Below are positions 1-11,774 of a DNA stretch of 45,816 nt, piece after piece. The notes beneath the pieces were generated by a model. The model had not been told where the DNA came from, made no database searches, and worked only from the letters and a program-made list of their open reading frames with translations. This stretch comes from Setaria digitata (lineage: Eukaryota; Nematoda; Chromadorea; Rhabditida; Setariidae). The position numbers and the translations under genes are program-made. The stretch is from assembly GCA_003640385.1 (NCBI GenBank), contig RCAB01000484.1:1-45816 (forward strand). Reading direction: 5' to 3'. The stretch's first letter is position 1. The number at the start of each line of letters is the position of its first letter.

Positions 1-560
1 TTTCATTTCATTTCATCTTCTTTTTTTTCATTTCGTTCTATTTAATTCAATCATATCACAAATTATACTTGATTAATTTCATTCCTACTTCATCGTTTCA
101 TTCAGTTATTCATTTCATTCATTTATTCGTTTATTTCAGTCAGTTATTTCGCATATTTATTCGGGTGGTTCATTCCTCTTATTGCACTTCCTCGTTTCAT
201 TCATTTCATTCCGTCGTTCATTTTTTCAGTTCACTTAATCACTCATTTCATTCCTTTCCAGTCCGTTCCATTCGCTCATTTATTTCGTTCAGTCCTTTAC
301 TTCTTCATTTCCTCATTTCAGTCTTTCAATCATTCTGTTCCATTTCATCTCATTCATTCATTCTCTCATTAACTATTTTTGTTTGTCTTATCCTTCCACT
401 TCGTTCCTTCCTTCCATTTACTGATTTTATATCTCCTCATTCATTAACTCTTTCAATTCAGTTCATCATCAGTTCAGTTCAGCCATTCATCTCATCCACT
501 CTTCATTTCTTTCCTTCCTTCAGTCATTTTATTCAGTTATTCCTCTCATCCATTCATTCA
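1..560. repeat. Degenerate TTCAT/ATTC simple-sequence tract
   Basis: The first ~560 bases consist almost wholly of TTCAT, TTTCAT, TTCAGT and CATTC words on the plus strand. There is no single perfect unit, so this looks like an old, mutated penta/tetranucleotide array. It stays open in one frame (69-746) and would encode a Phe/His/Ser-rich peptide. That is what such a repeat gives by chance, so no gene is called. It fades after about 560 into ordinary AT-rich sequence. Confidence 0.8.
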
Positions 561-3097
561 CTGATTCAAAACTATACTGAAAAGATAACTTTCTTTATTC
601 CTCTTTTTAATTATCAATTTGAAGTGGTTAACAGCCAGAACACTAACTCACACTGTTTATCAGACTTTTTCTTGAAGAAAAGCAACAGACGTGAAAGTGT
701 GATACTTCTACGAATGAAACTTGATACTATTTCTTATTTTGCTTAGCTCTTCAGAAAAAAAAAATAGGAAAAAAAAAAAGAAATAAAAATATGAGGTAGA
801 AAATTTCTCAAATTTATATATATGGTATAGATTTAAAAAAATATATCAATTTACGGCAATAATTTCAATATAATTTTTCACTTTTTTTCTCGTTTTTTAC
901 TTTTATTTCATTAATCAAAATTATTACTTAAAATAAGATAACGAATTGTTGCTGCAACATTTTATACATTTTATTTTTTAAATTGCCATCGGATTTTCGA
1001 AATTCAAATTTTTTTCTGAGGTTTTAAAATTTTAAATTGTGATTTTTTTTGATTTGTAGTACAGGAAATTTTTGCGCGGAGATTAACTCACGATTTATAG
1101 TTACTTATTTTATATTAAAATTTTAAAATTTACGATTTTCACGACGACTTTATTGGTAATTCTTTCTTTTTTTATTAATAAGCAACCCTAATATTTCATT
1201 TTTTTTTTTAGTATTTCTGTTTTTCAAATCTTTTTCAATAGGTTCAATATTTTAGTACCAATGTGTTTCACTGCATACTAAATTTCGTTGTCAATTAGGA
1301 TCGTGAAAGAATCAGTGAATAAATTTCAAAAATCAAGAAATTGGTCAAATTCTAATTGACAAATTTGATATTTCCTTCTTTCGACTTTTTTTAATCGTAA
1401 AATTTATTATTTTAATATTCGTATTAATAACATTGAATTTCCAATCGGCAAATTTGACGTTAAATAAATTAACAAAAATTTGAAATAAACTAATGACTTT
1501 CAATGACTTTCTTTTTTGCTTTCCGAAAAGAAAAAAATGTTCCTACGGTTGCACTATATGCTAGTATAAGAGGTCACCTTGAAAACTTGTTTTTAATTTC
1601 TTTTTTTGTAAAACATTTTTTTTCAGTGATTCACTACAAATGGTTTTCTTCCTTTACAGATGAAAACAATAATTTTTGCTTGAAATGAATAAAATAATAA
1701 ATAAGTGACAGAGGTAAGTGATAAGGAAGTGAACCGATGATGGATAATTTTAATCTATGTAGTAAAATTAGAACTTTAAAGTAAAATTTAACAGTAAAAT
1801 GTGGTTTTTTTTTAGTAAAATTTAAATAAAAAAATTTAGAAATTTAAGAAATTTAAATAATGAAGAATTTTGCATACTTTTAAATCATAATGATGAACAA
1901 GCTTTAGAAACGTTGTTGAATGATTTGAAGAAATTGATAATTATTATCAATTAATTCAAAGCCCTAAATCGTCTTAATTATAGTTGATTGAATTGTCGAT
2001 CGGCTAAATAAAACAAATGATGAAAATTATGAATGAATGAAAAAAAATGAATGAAGCAAAAACACTTGGCTATGCCTATAATTTTTGTATTTGGTACAAA
2101 TAAGTCTTGATCGAGAATTATAAAATCTATCATAATATATTTTCGCATGATTTTTTTTTTCACTTTTTCTTCACCAATAATCTTAATTGCTTACAGCTAA
2201 TTATTTGAATTATCAATGAGTTAAATACAATACAAATTTAAGGTTAAACATTTAATTTAATAAAAACGAATCAAATTCAAGTTATTTTGTCAAAATGAAG
2301 CTCATTGATGTAATTAGACTAAAAGAAAAAAAATGATTCTAAGACATGCGGAGGATCAAATGACTGGAAAAGTATGATTTATCAGCTAACTGGTAAATAT
2401 TTCATTTATCAATTGGCAATCCGACAAATGAAACTACAATCAATACTGAATAATAATTAACCTTTGGACATCAGCATCTTTCTCCTTACATTTGCATTNT
2501 ATTTCATTTATCAATTGGCAATCCGACAAATGAAACTACAATCAATAGTAATACTATTGACTGAATAATAATTAACCTTTGGACATCAGCATCTTTCTCC
2601 TTACATTTGCATTTTTAATTTTATTTTATCATTCATCAATGATCGCTATCCAATCGAACAATAATCACCTGACTAAATGACTTTCGCAAGCGTTTCAATT
2701 GGGCTTTTAAAAATATTCTACGAATTTCCATTTATTTTAACTCCATTTTCCATTGAATTTTTATTTGTCAAGCAGAAATCGGAAATTTTTTTGATTAGTT
2801 ACACTAATCTTCGTCTAGACATAATAGCTAGTTAAATAATCTAATATTCAAATCAGTTCAAACATCTTTTCCCAAAAAGGGAAAAATAAATGGTATAGCC
2901 TTTATACTATAAAATTTTTTCCATGAAACTTCATCCATTTGAAAATAGTTTAGTTCATTCCATTATATCTTCGAACTAATTAATTTGTCTTGTATTAATT
3001 ATTTTTTAATTTTTGAATTTTAGCCAAAATTTTTATTAGTGAAATTTTCAAAACTATTTTGTAAATTTTTTCTTGAATTTTTTTTTCTTTTTTTCAG
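561..3097. other. AT-rich non-coding DNA upstream of (or intronic to) unc-23
   Basis: No protein-family similarity was recognised in any frame, and the short open frames are dominated by Phe/Lys/Asn from homopolymers. The stretch holds many A and T runs and the 2398-2613 duplication described separately. C. elegans UNC-23 has a long N-terminal extension, so this DNA could be an intron of unc-23 with earlier exons outside the window, or it could be its promoter. The sequence alone does not decide. Confidence 0.5.
2398..2613. repeat. Direct duplication of ~101 bp around a single N
   Basis: Bases 2398-2498 recur at 2500-2613 with essentially no substitutions. Copy 2 carries 13 extra bases at 2548-2560. 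These complete a small hairpin with 8-nt arms TCAATAGT and ACTATTGA around a 3-nt loop. An ambiguous base at 2499 separates the copies. The arrangement fits either an assembly join of two overlapping contigs or haplotypes, or a genuine tandem duplication; the N favours the former. Confidence 0.85.
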
Positions 3098-6076
3098 AAA
3101 TTTCCGTATTGTCCGACCGATAAATTCCTCGCCGACCAATCATTTCTTTGACGTTGACAAGAACGGTTACACGGATCGTCCACACCACACTGCAATGAAT
3201 TCCAACAATACACGTACCGTACCTGTACAATTAATTAGGAAAACATCTGTTGATGATTTCAATGAACGAATGATCGGAATGCTTGATCAGGTGGAAAAAC
3301 GTGTGGAACAGTTACGGTTCGTTAATTATTTATTAATTAGAACAAATACAAAAATATGATCTAAATTTCTAGTGATATAATTAATTTGCATTAAGACGAT
3401 AATGAAATAGTGATTCTAATAAAATGAACAAAAAAAAAGTTTTGCAATGATATCATAGTACAGTTCTGTAACATTAATGTTATCTGGTTAAAAAGGGTTA
3501 AAAGGGAAGCTTGGTTAAAACTTCATCAAATTAAAGAAAAAAAAAATTAAGGAAAAATAAAAATTCAGTACTTCACCAGTATCTCACCAAAATTCAGTAC
3601 TTTCACCACTTCACCAGAACATATGTTTCAAAATTAGAAGTTTGAGAGAAAATTAAGCTTAGATGGTTTTTTTTTCTTTAGATACAGAATATGCTGAAGA
3701 ACCAGATTATTAATTATTCGATATATATTTGAAAATTTATACATTTTTATTTTCAGTATTTACAAAATCAATTCGTTAAATATTCTATATTATGCAATTC
3801 GATTGCAGAAATCACTCATTCTTAAAAATATCACTATTACCAGGCACTTGAAATGAAAAAATTAAACCAAAAATGCTTTGAGAATGCAAAAAGAAAATTG
3901 TAATGGTAAATAATTTATAAATTTTAGAATCTTAATGACGTTGAATAAATTAAGGAAATCGAAAATGTAGAGAGCTTTAAGTAACTACAAAAGTGTGAAG
4001 TAATTAGATTGAAATAAATTAAGCTATGCAAACAAGAAATTAGGTAAATTTGGTAAATATGTAATGTAATTTGAACAAAAAAATAATAATAGAAAATAAA
4101 AAACTGCCGATACAAATTAAGTCACATAGCTGGGAAATGTATTGGAATTAATAGAATTATCGAAGTTAATTAGGGAAGAAATATAAGAAAAAAATGAAAT
4201 TAAAATCTCGGAAAATTTGTTATCCTCTCAATATGTCAGTTTAAAAAAACTGCATAATCGAATAAATATTTTCCATATTTTCTTTTCGTTCACTTATCAT
4301 AATTTAATTCATAAATAATTACAGCGAATCAGCCGGCCAATTGGAACAAGAAAAAGAATCATTAATTAATATGCTTGGTAATGTGAATTTAGATTCTGAA
4401 TTGTTGCGTTTAGGTCAAGGTAAACATTTATTTATTTTATGCGATTATTTTAATTCATATTGCAAAAATATTGCATTTCCTTTTAATTTCTGAAGAATTC
4501 AATTCAACTAATACAAAATAGTTTCAAATATCAGTTCCATTGCAACTAAAAAAAAAAAAAAATGAGTAAAGGAAAATGGAAAATGTATGTCTAAAAAAAT
4601 ACAAGAATATAATAAAAAATAATAAACTTTTCGGAAATGCCTATTTGCCAGAAAAGAAAAACGAATAACTTCAAGAAGTAATTTGAAAAAAATTAAACAA
4701 ATTTTTAAATATCAATGTTTTGTAAAAGAATAAATTGTTTTTTTTATTTTTTAAGATTATTCGTAGGAAATTTTTTTAAATTTCTTTCTTTTTTTAAGAA
4801 ACTTTTAGAAATTTCAGGTGATCGTGATGATATCAGTGCAACAGCTAGTCGTTTACTGAATCGTTGTAAAGCTGTAGAAGTGGTTGTTAATACGCCACGT
4901 AACGCAGAACAAGCGCAAGCTTTAAATAATGTGAATAATTTAATTGAAGCAGCAATGAATAAAATGAAGGAAGATTTAAATAATGCAAAAGAGGTAAAAA
5001 CGTGAATTTTAGCGTAGATATAAACGTTACGCTACTGTAACTATAAACTTGACAGTACTAGAGATATTAGGATAATGCTACTTTTCACGTAATGCTGCTG
5101 TTAATATAGAAAAAGAAAAAGACACTAGAAAAGTATAAACGTGATGTTACCTTAAATAAAACGTGATATTGTAATAAAAAAAAAATGACATGCGTTTGAA
5201 CGTGGTGCTACATTAGATACGAATGTGATGTCACTGTACGTATGAAAATGTAAAAAAACAAGAAATGAAACGTGTTATTACTATCTGTATAAAACGTGAT
5301 CTTATTATAAATATAAACATAACATTATTATAAGTTTAAATGCAATTTTATTATAGTACAAGTCGTCTTTTTTTTTTTTAAACGTTTCAGTAATAAAAAC
5401 TGTCATCAAACATGTGCTACTTTTTTGTCAAAACTTAGATTTATACTAGAAAATAAAATAATTTCATCTTAGTTTTTGTTTTCAGTTATCTTTTTTTTTT
5501 TTTTTTTTTTTTTGAAATAAAAATTACCTTTTTATTCTTTATTTTTTTTTTACCGTAAATAATTTAAATCCATTCGTATGATTTCTAGGCAATGAAGCGT
5601 TTTCTTAATGCTTGCTCACCTGAACAACCTGATGGACCAATTGATCAACGATTTCAGGCTCAAGTAAATCTCTTCTTTTTTATTCAAAATTTCATTGCAG
5701 TTGTGAATTGTAGAAATTGAAATGAAAATGCAATTTTGTTTTATAAGAAAATTTTTTATCTTTAAAAATTAAAGATTTCGAAAAAAAAATTTCAAAAAAA
5801 TTTCGTATAAACATTAATTTTAACAATTATTTTCAGTGTTTCCCGTGCACGAAACACTCTGTAAAACAAATTAGCAGTTGAAAAAGAGAAAAAAAAAAAA
5901 AAAAAAAAAAAAATGGAAGAATTTTGTTTTACAATTCTTTTAAAATTTTCATTTAAATAGCGAAAAAATAATTGCAATTTGTTGTATTAATCAAAATTAA
6001 GCAAATTTTGCTTCAGCAGGAAAACGACATTTTTTTTCACATTTTTTTTCAATTTTTACAGGGAAAATTATTATTA

Positions 6077-6133
<57 letters not shown>

Positions 6134-6799
6134 ATTATTACTATTATTATTAAATGAAAAATAAAAGAAAAAAAGTAAATGAAAAATTTACAATACATTT
6201 AAATACAATTTATTAAAAGTGATGAACAAATACATGGATATTATTTTAATTTAATTCAGCACAGAAATTAATTTAGCAAAATTTGCTAAGAAAAAAGAAC
6301 CATCCCTAAAAATGTCGATTTAGCAAAATTATAAATGAGAGATTTAATAGAATTTATTAAGAGAGAATTAATTAACATAATCAATAATGAATAATTTGAT
6401 CAAAATATTAGTTAGTAAAATTTTAGATGGAACAAATAAATTAGTGTATGAGTAGAAATAATCTGCTGGAATTTATTCATTCAAAAAAAAAGAAAAAAAA
6501 AAGTTGTTACAAATTTATAAACTTTAGCAATTTTATAATTTATTTAACAAAATTTTAATAATAGTAAGGAAAATATGAATGAAGTTTTCCCTATAAATTT
6601 CATAGAAAACAAATTAACTAGTAAAATTGATAAGCTTAATTAATGGCTTCTTCCTGTTCTTAAACTTAGACTCTTTTTCTTTTTTTTTTTATAGGTCATC
6701 GAATGTACGGCAGATGACCAGAAGAAAATTCGTCGCCGTCTAGGTACATTAATCAATCAAATCGAACGAGCTCAACGTTATAGTGCTCCCGAATTTTAA
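3098..6799 (+). CDS. unc-23: UNC-23 / BAG2-type Hsp70 co-chaperone (5' end uncertain)
   Basis: Five exons: 3098-3316, 4325-4419, 4818-4993, 5589-5663, 6695-6799 (stop TAA). All internal junctions close in phase (2, 1, 0, 0). The product matches human BAG2 along its length: the leucine-rich heptad start (MLDQVEKRVEQLR), an LEQEKESLINML stretch, FLNACSPEQPDGPIDQRF, and the C-terminal DDQKKIRRRLGTLINQIERA. BAG2-family proteins bind the Hsp70/Hsc70 nucleotide-binding domain through a dimeric BAG-like (BNB) domain and promote nucleotide exchange. C. elegans UNC-23 acts in muscle attachment and interacts genetically with HSP-1. From the in-frame ATG at 3195 the protein is 190 aa, close to BAG2 (211). 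However, the frame is open from the acceptor at 3097, so an N-terminal extension encoded upstream is possible. Identity is secure; the start is not. Confidence 0.9.
4990..5345. repeat. Degenerate ACGTGA-core repeat in unc-23 intron 3
   Basis: The word AAACGTGATNTTA and close variants recur irregularly (for example near 5137, 5158, 5199, 5269, 5289), separated by AT-rich TATAAATA-like spacers. It looks like a decayed short-unit satellite. The same ACGT-centred core recurs in other non-coding parts of the window. Confidence 0.5.
6062..6153. repeat. (TTA)n trinucleotide microsatellite
   Basis: About 30 nearly uninterrupted TTA/ATT units lie in unc-23 intron 4, with a few point changes (TTG, CTA). 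They produce a spurious Leu/Ile open frame. No coding role. Confidence 0.95.
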
Positions 6800-6831
6800 A
6801 ATGCTGGATGTAATTGATTAAGTTGTCTTTC

Positions 6832-6837
6832 AATAAA
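6832..6837 (+). terminator. Poly(A) signal AATAAA for unc-23
   Basis: A canonical AATAAA lies 33 bases after the unc-23 stop codon, the usual position for a nematode cleavage/polyadenylation signal with a short 3'UTR. Confidence 0.65.
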
Positions 6838-7332
6838 AATTTAAAAAGTTTATTCTAATTGATAAATTTAATTTTCAAATGATTAAAAATTGTTGAAATT
6901 GATTCAAACATTGTTGTGCAATTTTTTTTCGATGTTGTTTTAGAAATATTAGATAAAATTGCGGGGCAGTTAATTTTGAGCATTATCGTTTTATCAAAAC
7001 TGTTTCATCTTATTAGAAAAGACGAAATTTTTGACAAATTGATTAATATAATGAGGAGTGTATAAAACGGATCAAATATCTAATCGTAATTAATGTCCAA
7101 TTGCTCGATTATAAGACTTAATTTGCTTTAATTATTAAAAAAAAAAAAATAACATGAGGAGTAAATTTTTTGTGTTTCTTTAGATATTTAAAAAATTTAA
7201 AGAAGCTAAAATAACTAATCACAATTAAATCTTAATTGCTCAATAACTATAATTAATCAAATAAGAAAAAAGTTTTACGAACAATTGTTTTCTTCACACA
7301 TTTATTACATTTATTAATGTATGTGTGCACAA

Positions 7333-7623
7333 AGGTGATAAATATTATTATGTTTATAATAAATTTAACAAGAGTTTTTGAAAATTTGGGGCACAAATTT
7401 TGAGCATTATAAATATTATAATAGTGATGATAAATTTTTGCACAAATTTTTTAAAAGTTTCAAAAACAAAAAATTTACGGGTGATAAGTGCTATCATGGT
7501 GGTAATAAATTTAACAAAAATTTTTGTTTTGAAATAAATTTTGTGAATTGCAAATATTATCATGGTAATCATAATAAATATTTGCGTAAAATTATTGAAA
7601 GCTTTGAAATAAATTTTGCATAA
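7333..7623. repeat. Degenerate ~75-85 bp repeat downstream of unc-23
   Basis: The block AAATATTAT ... GATAATAAATTT ... ACAAAAATTTT ... GAAATAAATTTTG appears in roughly three to four diverged copies. Both strands are open across part of it, which is expected of an AT-rich repeat and not evidence of coding. The boundaries are approximate. Confidence 0.45.
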
Positions 7624-8934
7624 GTTTTTTTGTACATACTTTCAGGTTGAAGATATTGCGTAAAATCAAGAACAAATACTGCAAACATGACGAAAAAGAA
7701 CTGTGATCAATCGAATCTGAACTGTATTACTTGATATTCTTTTAAAAATCATTAAAAAGAAAAAGAAACGGAAAAAAAAAGTTCATTGTGCCATCTTTTT
7801 CCATTTGAAAAAAGAAAGACGAGAAAAATGTTTAGCTGAAAAGAAAATCAAAGTATTTTAAAATTTAAACAAAATAAGAGAGAGAAAAAAGAAATCATTT
7901 CAACAGTTGTTGAAATGCATCAAATTTGTTTGTTAAAAAGAGAGAATGTATGCATCGAATCATTTTTAAATTTCTTAATTTTGCAAAAAAAAAAAAGAGA
8001 GAGAAAAAAAAGTAAAACAAAATGATTTTAAAATTGAGAAGGCAAAAAAAAATGTTCTTTTTTTTGTATCCATTTTTTAGTGATCATTGAAGTTTGTCTC
8101 AAAAGAAGTTATCAGTAAACTTCTTAAGGATAATAATATATTTACTTGAAGGATTGATATTGATAAGCTAACTGATTTATTTTCATAAAAATTTCTAAAC
8201 TCCTTTTCTTTTTTTTCTTGTTTTTATCCCTTTTCTTTCTTGTGTTACGGTGTAAAATTTTTTCAGCATCATTAAAAACTTATTTTTATTTCAACTATTT
8301 AAAGAGTTATGAAACTTAGCTCAGGATGAATTATTTAAAACTGAAAATAATAATTCTAACATAAGTGAACTTTATTTATTAAAGTAGGTTTTAAAAAAAG
8401 TGCTATAATTAATTTGTAATAAATTTGACAACAATATTGATCAGTGGAGGATTCAAAAGTGTGGCATTCGAAGTTATTGCGAAGAACCAATCCTGTGATA
8501 TAATCGGTAATTCGGTATTGTTGATGTTCAAAAACAGTTGCCATTAACTTTAAAATGTTATATTTTGAACCAGGAAACAAAAAGGAAGAAAAGGGCATAG
8601 TATAGAAACTTATGGAAATGCTTGATTTTATGTTTTTTTACTATTCTACTTAATATAAAAATATATATATATTTTTCTTATAATTTATCCTGTATGCTTT
8701 AATATGGAAATTAAACAATTAAATGTGAAAGTTAAAAACTAAAAACAAAATATGAGTACTTCTCTTTCAATTTTTTTTATTTTATTTCATTTTTTTTTTT
8801 TTTTAATGAAACGTTTGATCATTAAAACGTTAAGAATAATTACTTACATTATCACCGTTATCATCTTTAGTATATTTAATAAATAAGACAATCATCATGT
8901 AATCTTATCTAATGCAACTGATCCTATATAAAAA

Positions 8935-9310
8935 ATGTTCATCTTCTATACGTTAACATATTTGCTATACGTCACTTACACATCAAGTACAAACTGCATT
9001 TGTAATCATATATAAAATATATTCACGTCAACTACAACTGCCACACGTCATTTGCGCCTAAAACACAAACATCAGTGTATCATTCATAAGCGATGAATAA
9101 TGACTATAAGTCTTTTTTTACACATCGTACAAAAATAGTAACGTAACGTACGTCAATTGTATGTTGAATGCAATAGTGTACTATACACATACGAAATTGT
9201 TTGTTAGATTGTCACATAACACGTAAAAATTTATATTATTGTCGTGTATGATAAGAAATTAATTCATGTTACCGTCAGGTATCACGTAAAATTGATTTGT
9301 ATTATTGTCA
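8935..9310. repeat. ACGT-rich degenerate repeat (inverse orientation)
   Basis: TACGTCA, CACGTCA, CACGTAAAATT and CGTACGTCA words recur with AT-rich spacers. On the minus strand they give the TGACGT/ACGTGA core seen in the unc-23 intron and the spat-1/snx-6 intergenic region. No clean unit length could be set by eye. Confidence 0.4.
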
Positions 9311-9369
9311 AGTAAAAATGAACTCCTACAAAATTAATTAGTTTAATTCTATTAATATCAAGCCATTAA

Positions 9370-9775
9370 TAAATAGTTCACTAGGAGAAGGTAATGCTAA
9401 AAATGCTGTGTCATCCGCCCTTCTCAAACTACCCATGGGTGAATTGCCTTCCCAAACGGTTTAGTAGCCTTCTCCCAACAGTACGAACCAAAAACTGTCA
9501 GGCTTCTCCGGTTCTTTGCTGGGATTTCAAATTTCATAACTGTTTTGGTTTGCCGCTGGTGTTAATGCTGACGGAATGTGGTATTCACCGAGGCTGGAGT
9601 TGTTAATACTGGTGGTTTATCTGGTAGCTCTCGGAGTATTTCTCGTTGTTTATCAGATTATCAAGTGTTATCGTTTTGTTTCTTACCACTTATTCGAATG
9701 GACTGTTGGTATTGATTCTGGGATCATTTGGGAATATGGTTGAATTGTTGGGAAAGAAAATTCGATTAGATTGTG
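9370..9775 (+). pseudogene. Possible decayed coding fragment or unrecognised exon (higher GC)
   Basis: Base composition is visibly richer in G and C than the flanks, and protein-like translations continue across frame changes. One frame gives SALLKLPMGELPSQTV then stops (about 9455). A frame one base away gives SLVAFSQQYEPKTVRLLRFF. The third frame, around 9560-9740, gives a hydrophobic membrane-like stretch (LELLILVVYLVALGVFLVVY) before a stop near 9741. I recognise no family. It may be a frameshifted relic of a membrane-protein gene, one or more exons whose splice sites I could not place, or chance. Confidence 0.25.
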
Positions 9776-11736
9776 CTATGATGATATTATTCTTTATTTT
9801 TATTTTTTCTTTTTTTGATGTATTCACTTTTTAAGTAGTTTTATTTGTTCCACAAACTTGCTTCTAAAAATTTTCGGCGCGGTTTTTTCTAACTATTTGG
9901 GAAGAAGTTGCTTAAATTTTAAAGTGTTTCTTACCTATTTCCCTTTCCTTTTTTTCTTTTTTTTTTTTTTTCTGAGAGGGTCTTTTACGAAAAATGAAAA
10001 AATAATTTAGACAATTATTAAATGATTCAGTAAAATTCTAGACGAAATTGTGGAATAATTGAGTAAGAAATACGTTAAGCTACCAAATGTTCTAATGCTT
10101 TTGATGTTATCGATTTTATAAGTAAATTTCTAAAATGGATCCATTTCTTGTTAGTCAAACAACAATGGTACCACAAATGAAGACTTGCTTCATTTAGATT
10201 TTATAAAATGTAATAAATATTAAGAAGATGAATATTTGGAATTTTAAATAAGTATGTACTGATACTGCTTTTTTTTCTCATTCACGTTACGCTTAATTTT
10301 TCATCTTATATTTTTTTTTTTTGTTAATCTTTTATTGTTTTTTTTTTTTTTTTTGATATTTCCAGTTTTTGTTTTTTTTTTTTTGTTCCAACAATTCCTG
10401 ATTTCCTATTTCATTAATTTTCTTTTTCATTTTGTTTTTAAAGATTACTTTCTTATGACCCCGTTTTTCTACCTATTTTTCTTGTTCTTCCTTTCTTCCT
10501 AACAAATCTTTCGAAGTTAAAAGTTATAGGAAAGAAGGACATGATGGTTTACTGCTAAATATTGCTTTATAGTAATTAACAGTTGTTCTGCAATTATCGA
10601 AGTTTTGATTAAATTTTGCTTAATTAACGGCCATTAATATTTGCATGTGTATTTAAAAAAAAAAAAAATGCCTTTTTTTGATTTTTGTGTGTATAGAATG
10701 GATTAAACCTAGCTGATATGTAATATTTGCAAATATTATAGGAGCACAACAGATGGTATAATAAGATTGTGTTAGCAAATAGCAAGTAATAAATAACAAA
10801 AGAAAAAAAAGGATCGAAAAAAAGAAAGACAAAAAAAACGGAAAAAGTTTCAAGATCAAATGGACATAAAGAAGGATAATCGTTTGATGAGCAGTGGAAT
10901 GTTTCTATGAAATGTCGAATCGTTATGGTGCTTCATGAACAACGGCGCACATATATCAGTTATTGTGTTGTTAGTTTTCATACATATTTTTTTTCCATTT
11001 TATTCATACATTTACTCTAATCATTTTTTATTTTTGTAAAATTATGGGCATGAATTAGTGAGGAAGTATAAAAAAGTAAAAAAAAAATGAAATAAAAAAT
11101 TGGCTAAGCTAATTAACTGTAGTAAGCGATCAGTTTTTATTGAATTACTCCATTTTAATTAATTAAATTTTATTATCTGTTATCGCTACGAGTTTTATTG
11201 TTATGCTCGACCAATAATGTTATTCTTTTTGTTATTGTTATTATTTTTACTCCACCAGCAATGATAAAAACAGTTTTTCCTACCATAAAGAACGTTATTA
11301 TTTTCATACCAACACGTATTCCCACATATATTTCGATTTATTTATTTACTTATTTAATTTTGTTAACTTATTGGTTGTGCCCATTGAAAACATTAACAGT
11401 GGATACCACTTGTAAAATTATTGCGCGGAGGGAAGTTATTGTTTCATATATCATACGACAGTTTGTGTTTTTAACTGGACTTGTTTTTCATTAGATTTTC
11501 AATTTATGGAATAATTTTAAGCAGTTTACATGCATGTTTTATTTTTTTATGTTTGTTTTAAATTACTGTTATTAGTTGTTGCTTATTTGCAAGATGAATT
11601 AGTTCGTCTAAATGTCTAATGTTACTTGCTGTTTAAATTTAAAAAGAGATGCGTAAGAGGTGCTCTATTTTCTAAGCAAATACTTTCTCCTCGGCTGTTA
11701 ACGCTGAAACTGTCATTTTAACTGATCTGAGTTGCA

Positions 11737-11774
11737 GGAGTCAAAAGTTTATGAAAATTTGATGTGCGTATACA
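11737..11774 (+). promoter_or_regulatory. Candidate trans-splice acceptor and short uORFs before wdr-20
   Basis: A TTGCAG acceptor ends at 11737, 37 bases before the wdr-20 ATG, a plausible spliced-leader site. Between them lies a three-codon uORF (11751-11762). Overlapping its stop as ATGA is a second ATG (11762) whose 17-codon frame runs past the main start and ends at 11815. Both would be in the transcript if this acceptor is used. The acceptor call is tentative because it lacks the usual TTTCAG. Confidence 0.35.

Larger units (their letters stand above)
6840..11736. other. Intergenic region between unc-23 and wdr-20
   Basis: This holds a degenerate ~75-85 bp repeat (7333-7620), an ACGT-rich degenerate repeat (8935-9310), a higher-GC island with interrupted open frames (9370-9775), and many poly(A)/poly(T) runs. 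Other open frames (8356-8598 minus, 10653-10859 minus, 11198-11494 plus) have low-complexity or unrecognised translations with no splice or start context, so none is called as a gene. Upstream non-coding exons of wdr-20 could lie here. Confidence 0.6.

Noticed and set aside
69..746. 225-codon open frame on the plus strand
   Set aside because: It is a translation of the degenerate TTCAT tract (Phe/His/Ser/Ile words), with no family match and no splice or start context.
5972..6157. Poly-Leu/Ile open frame
   Set aside because: It is produced by the (TTA)n microsatellite.
8356..8598. 80-codon minus-strand frame with mixed composition
   Set aside because: It looks somewhat protein-like (LMATVFEHQQYRITDYI) but no family was recognised, and there is no acceptor, leader or partner exon. 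Kept only as a weak candidate.
11198..11494. 98-codon hydrophobic frame before wdr-20
   Set aside because: Ile/Thr/Leu-rich reading of AT-rich DNA, not like WDR20, with no splice context.
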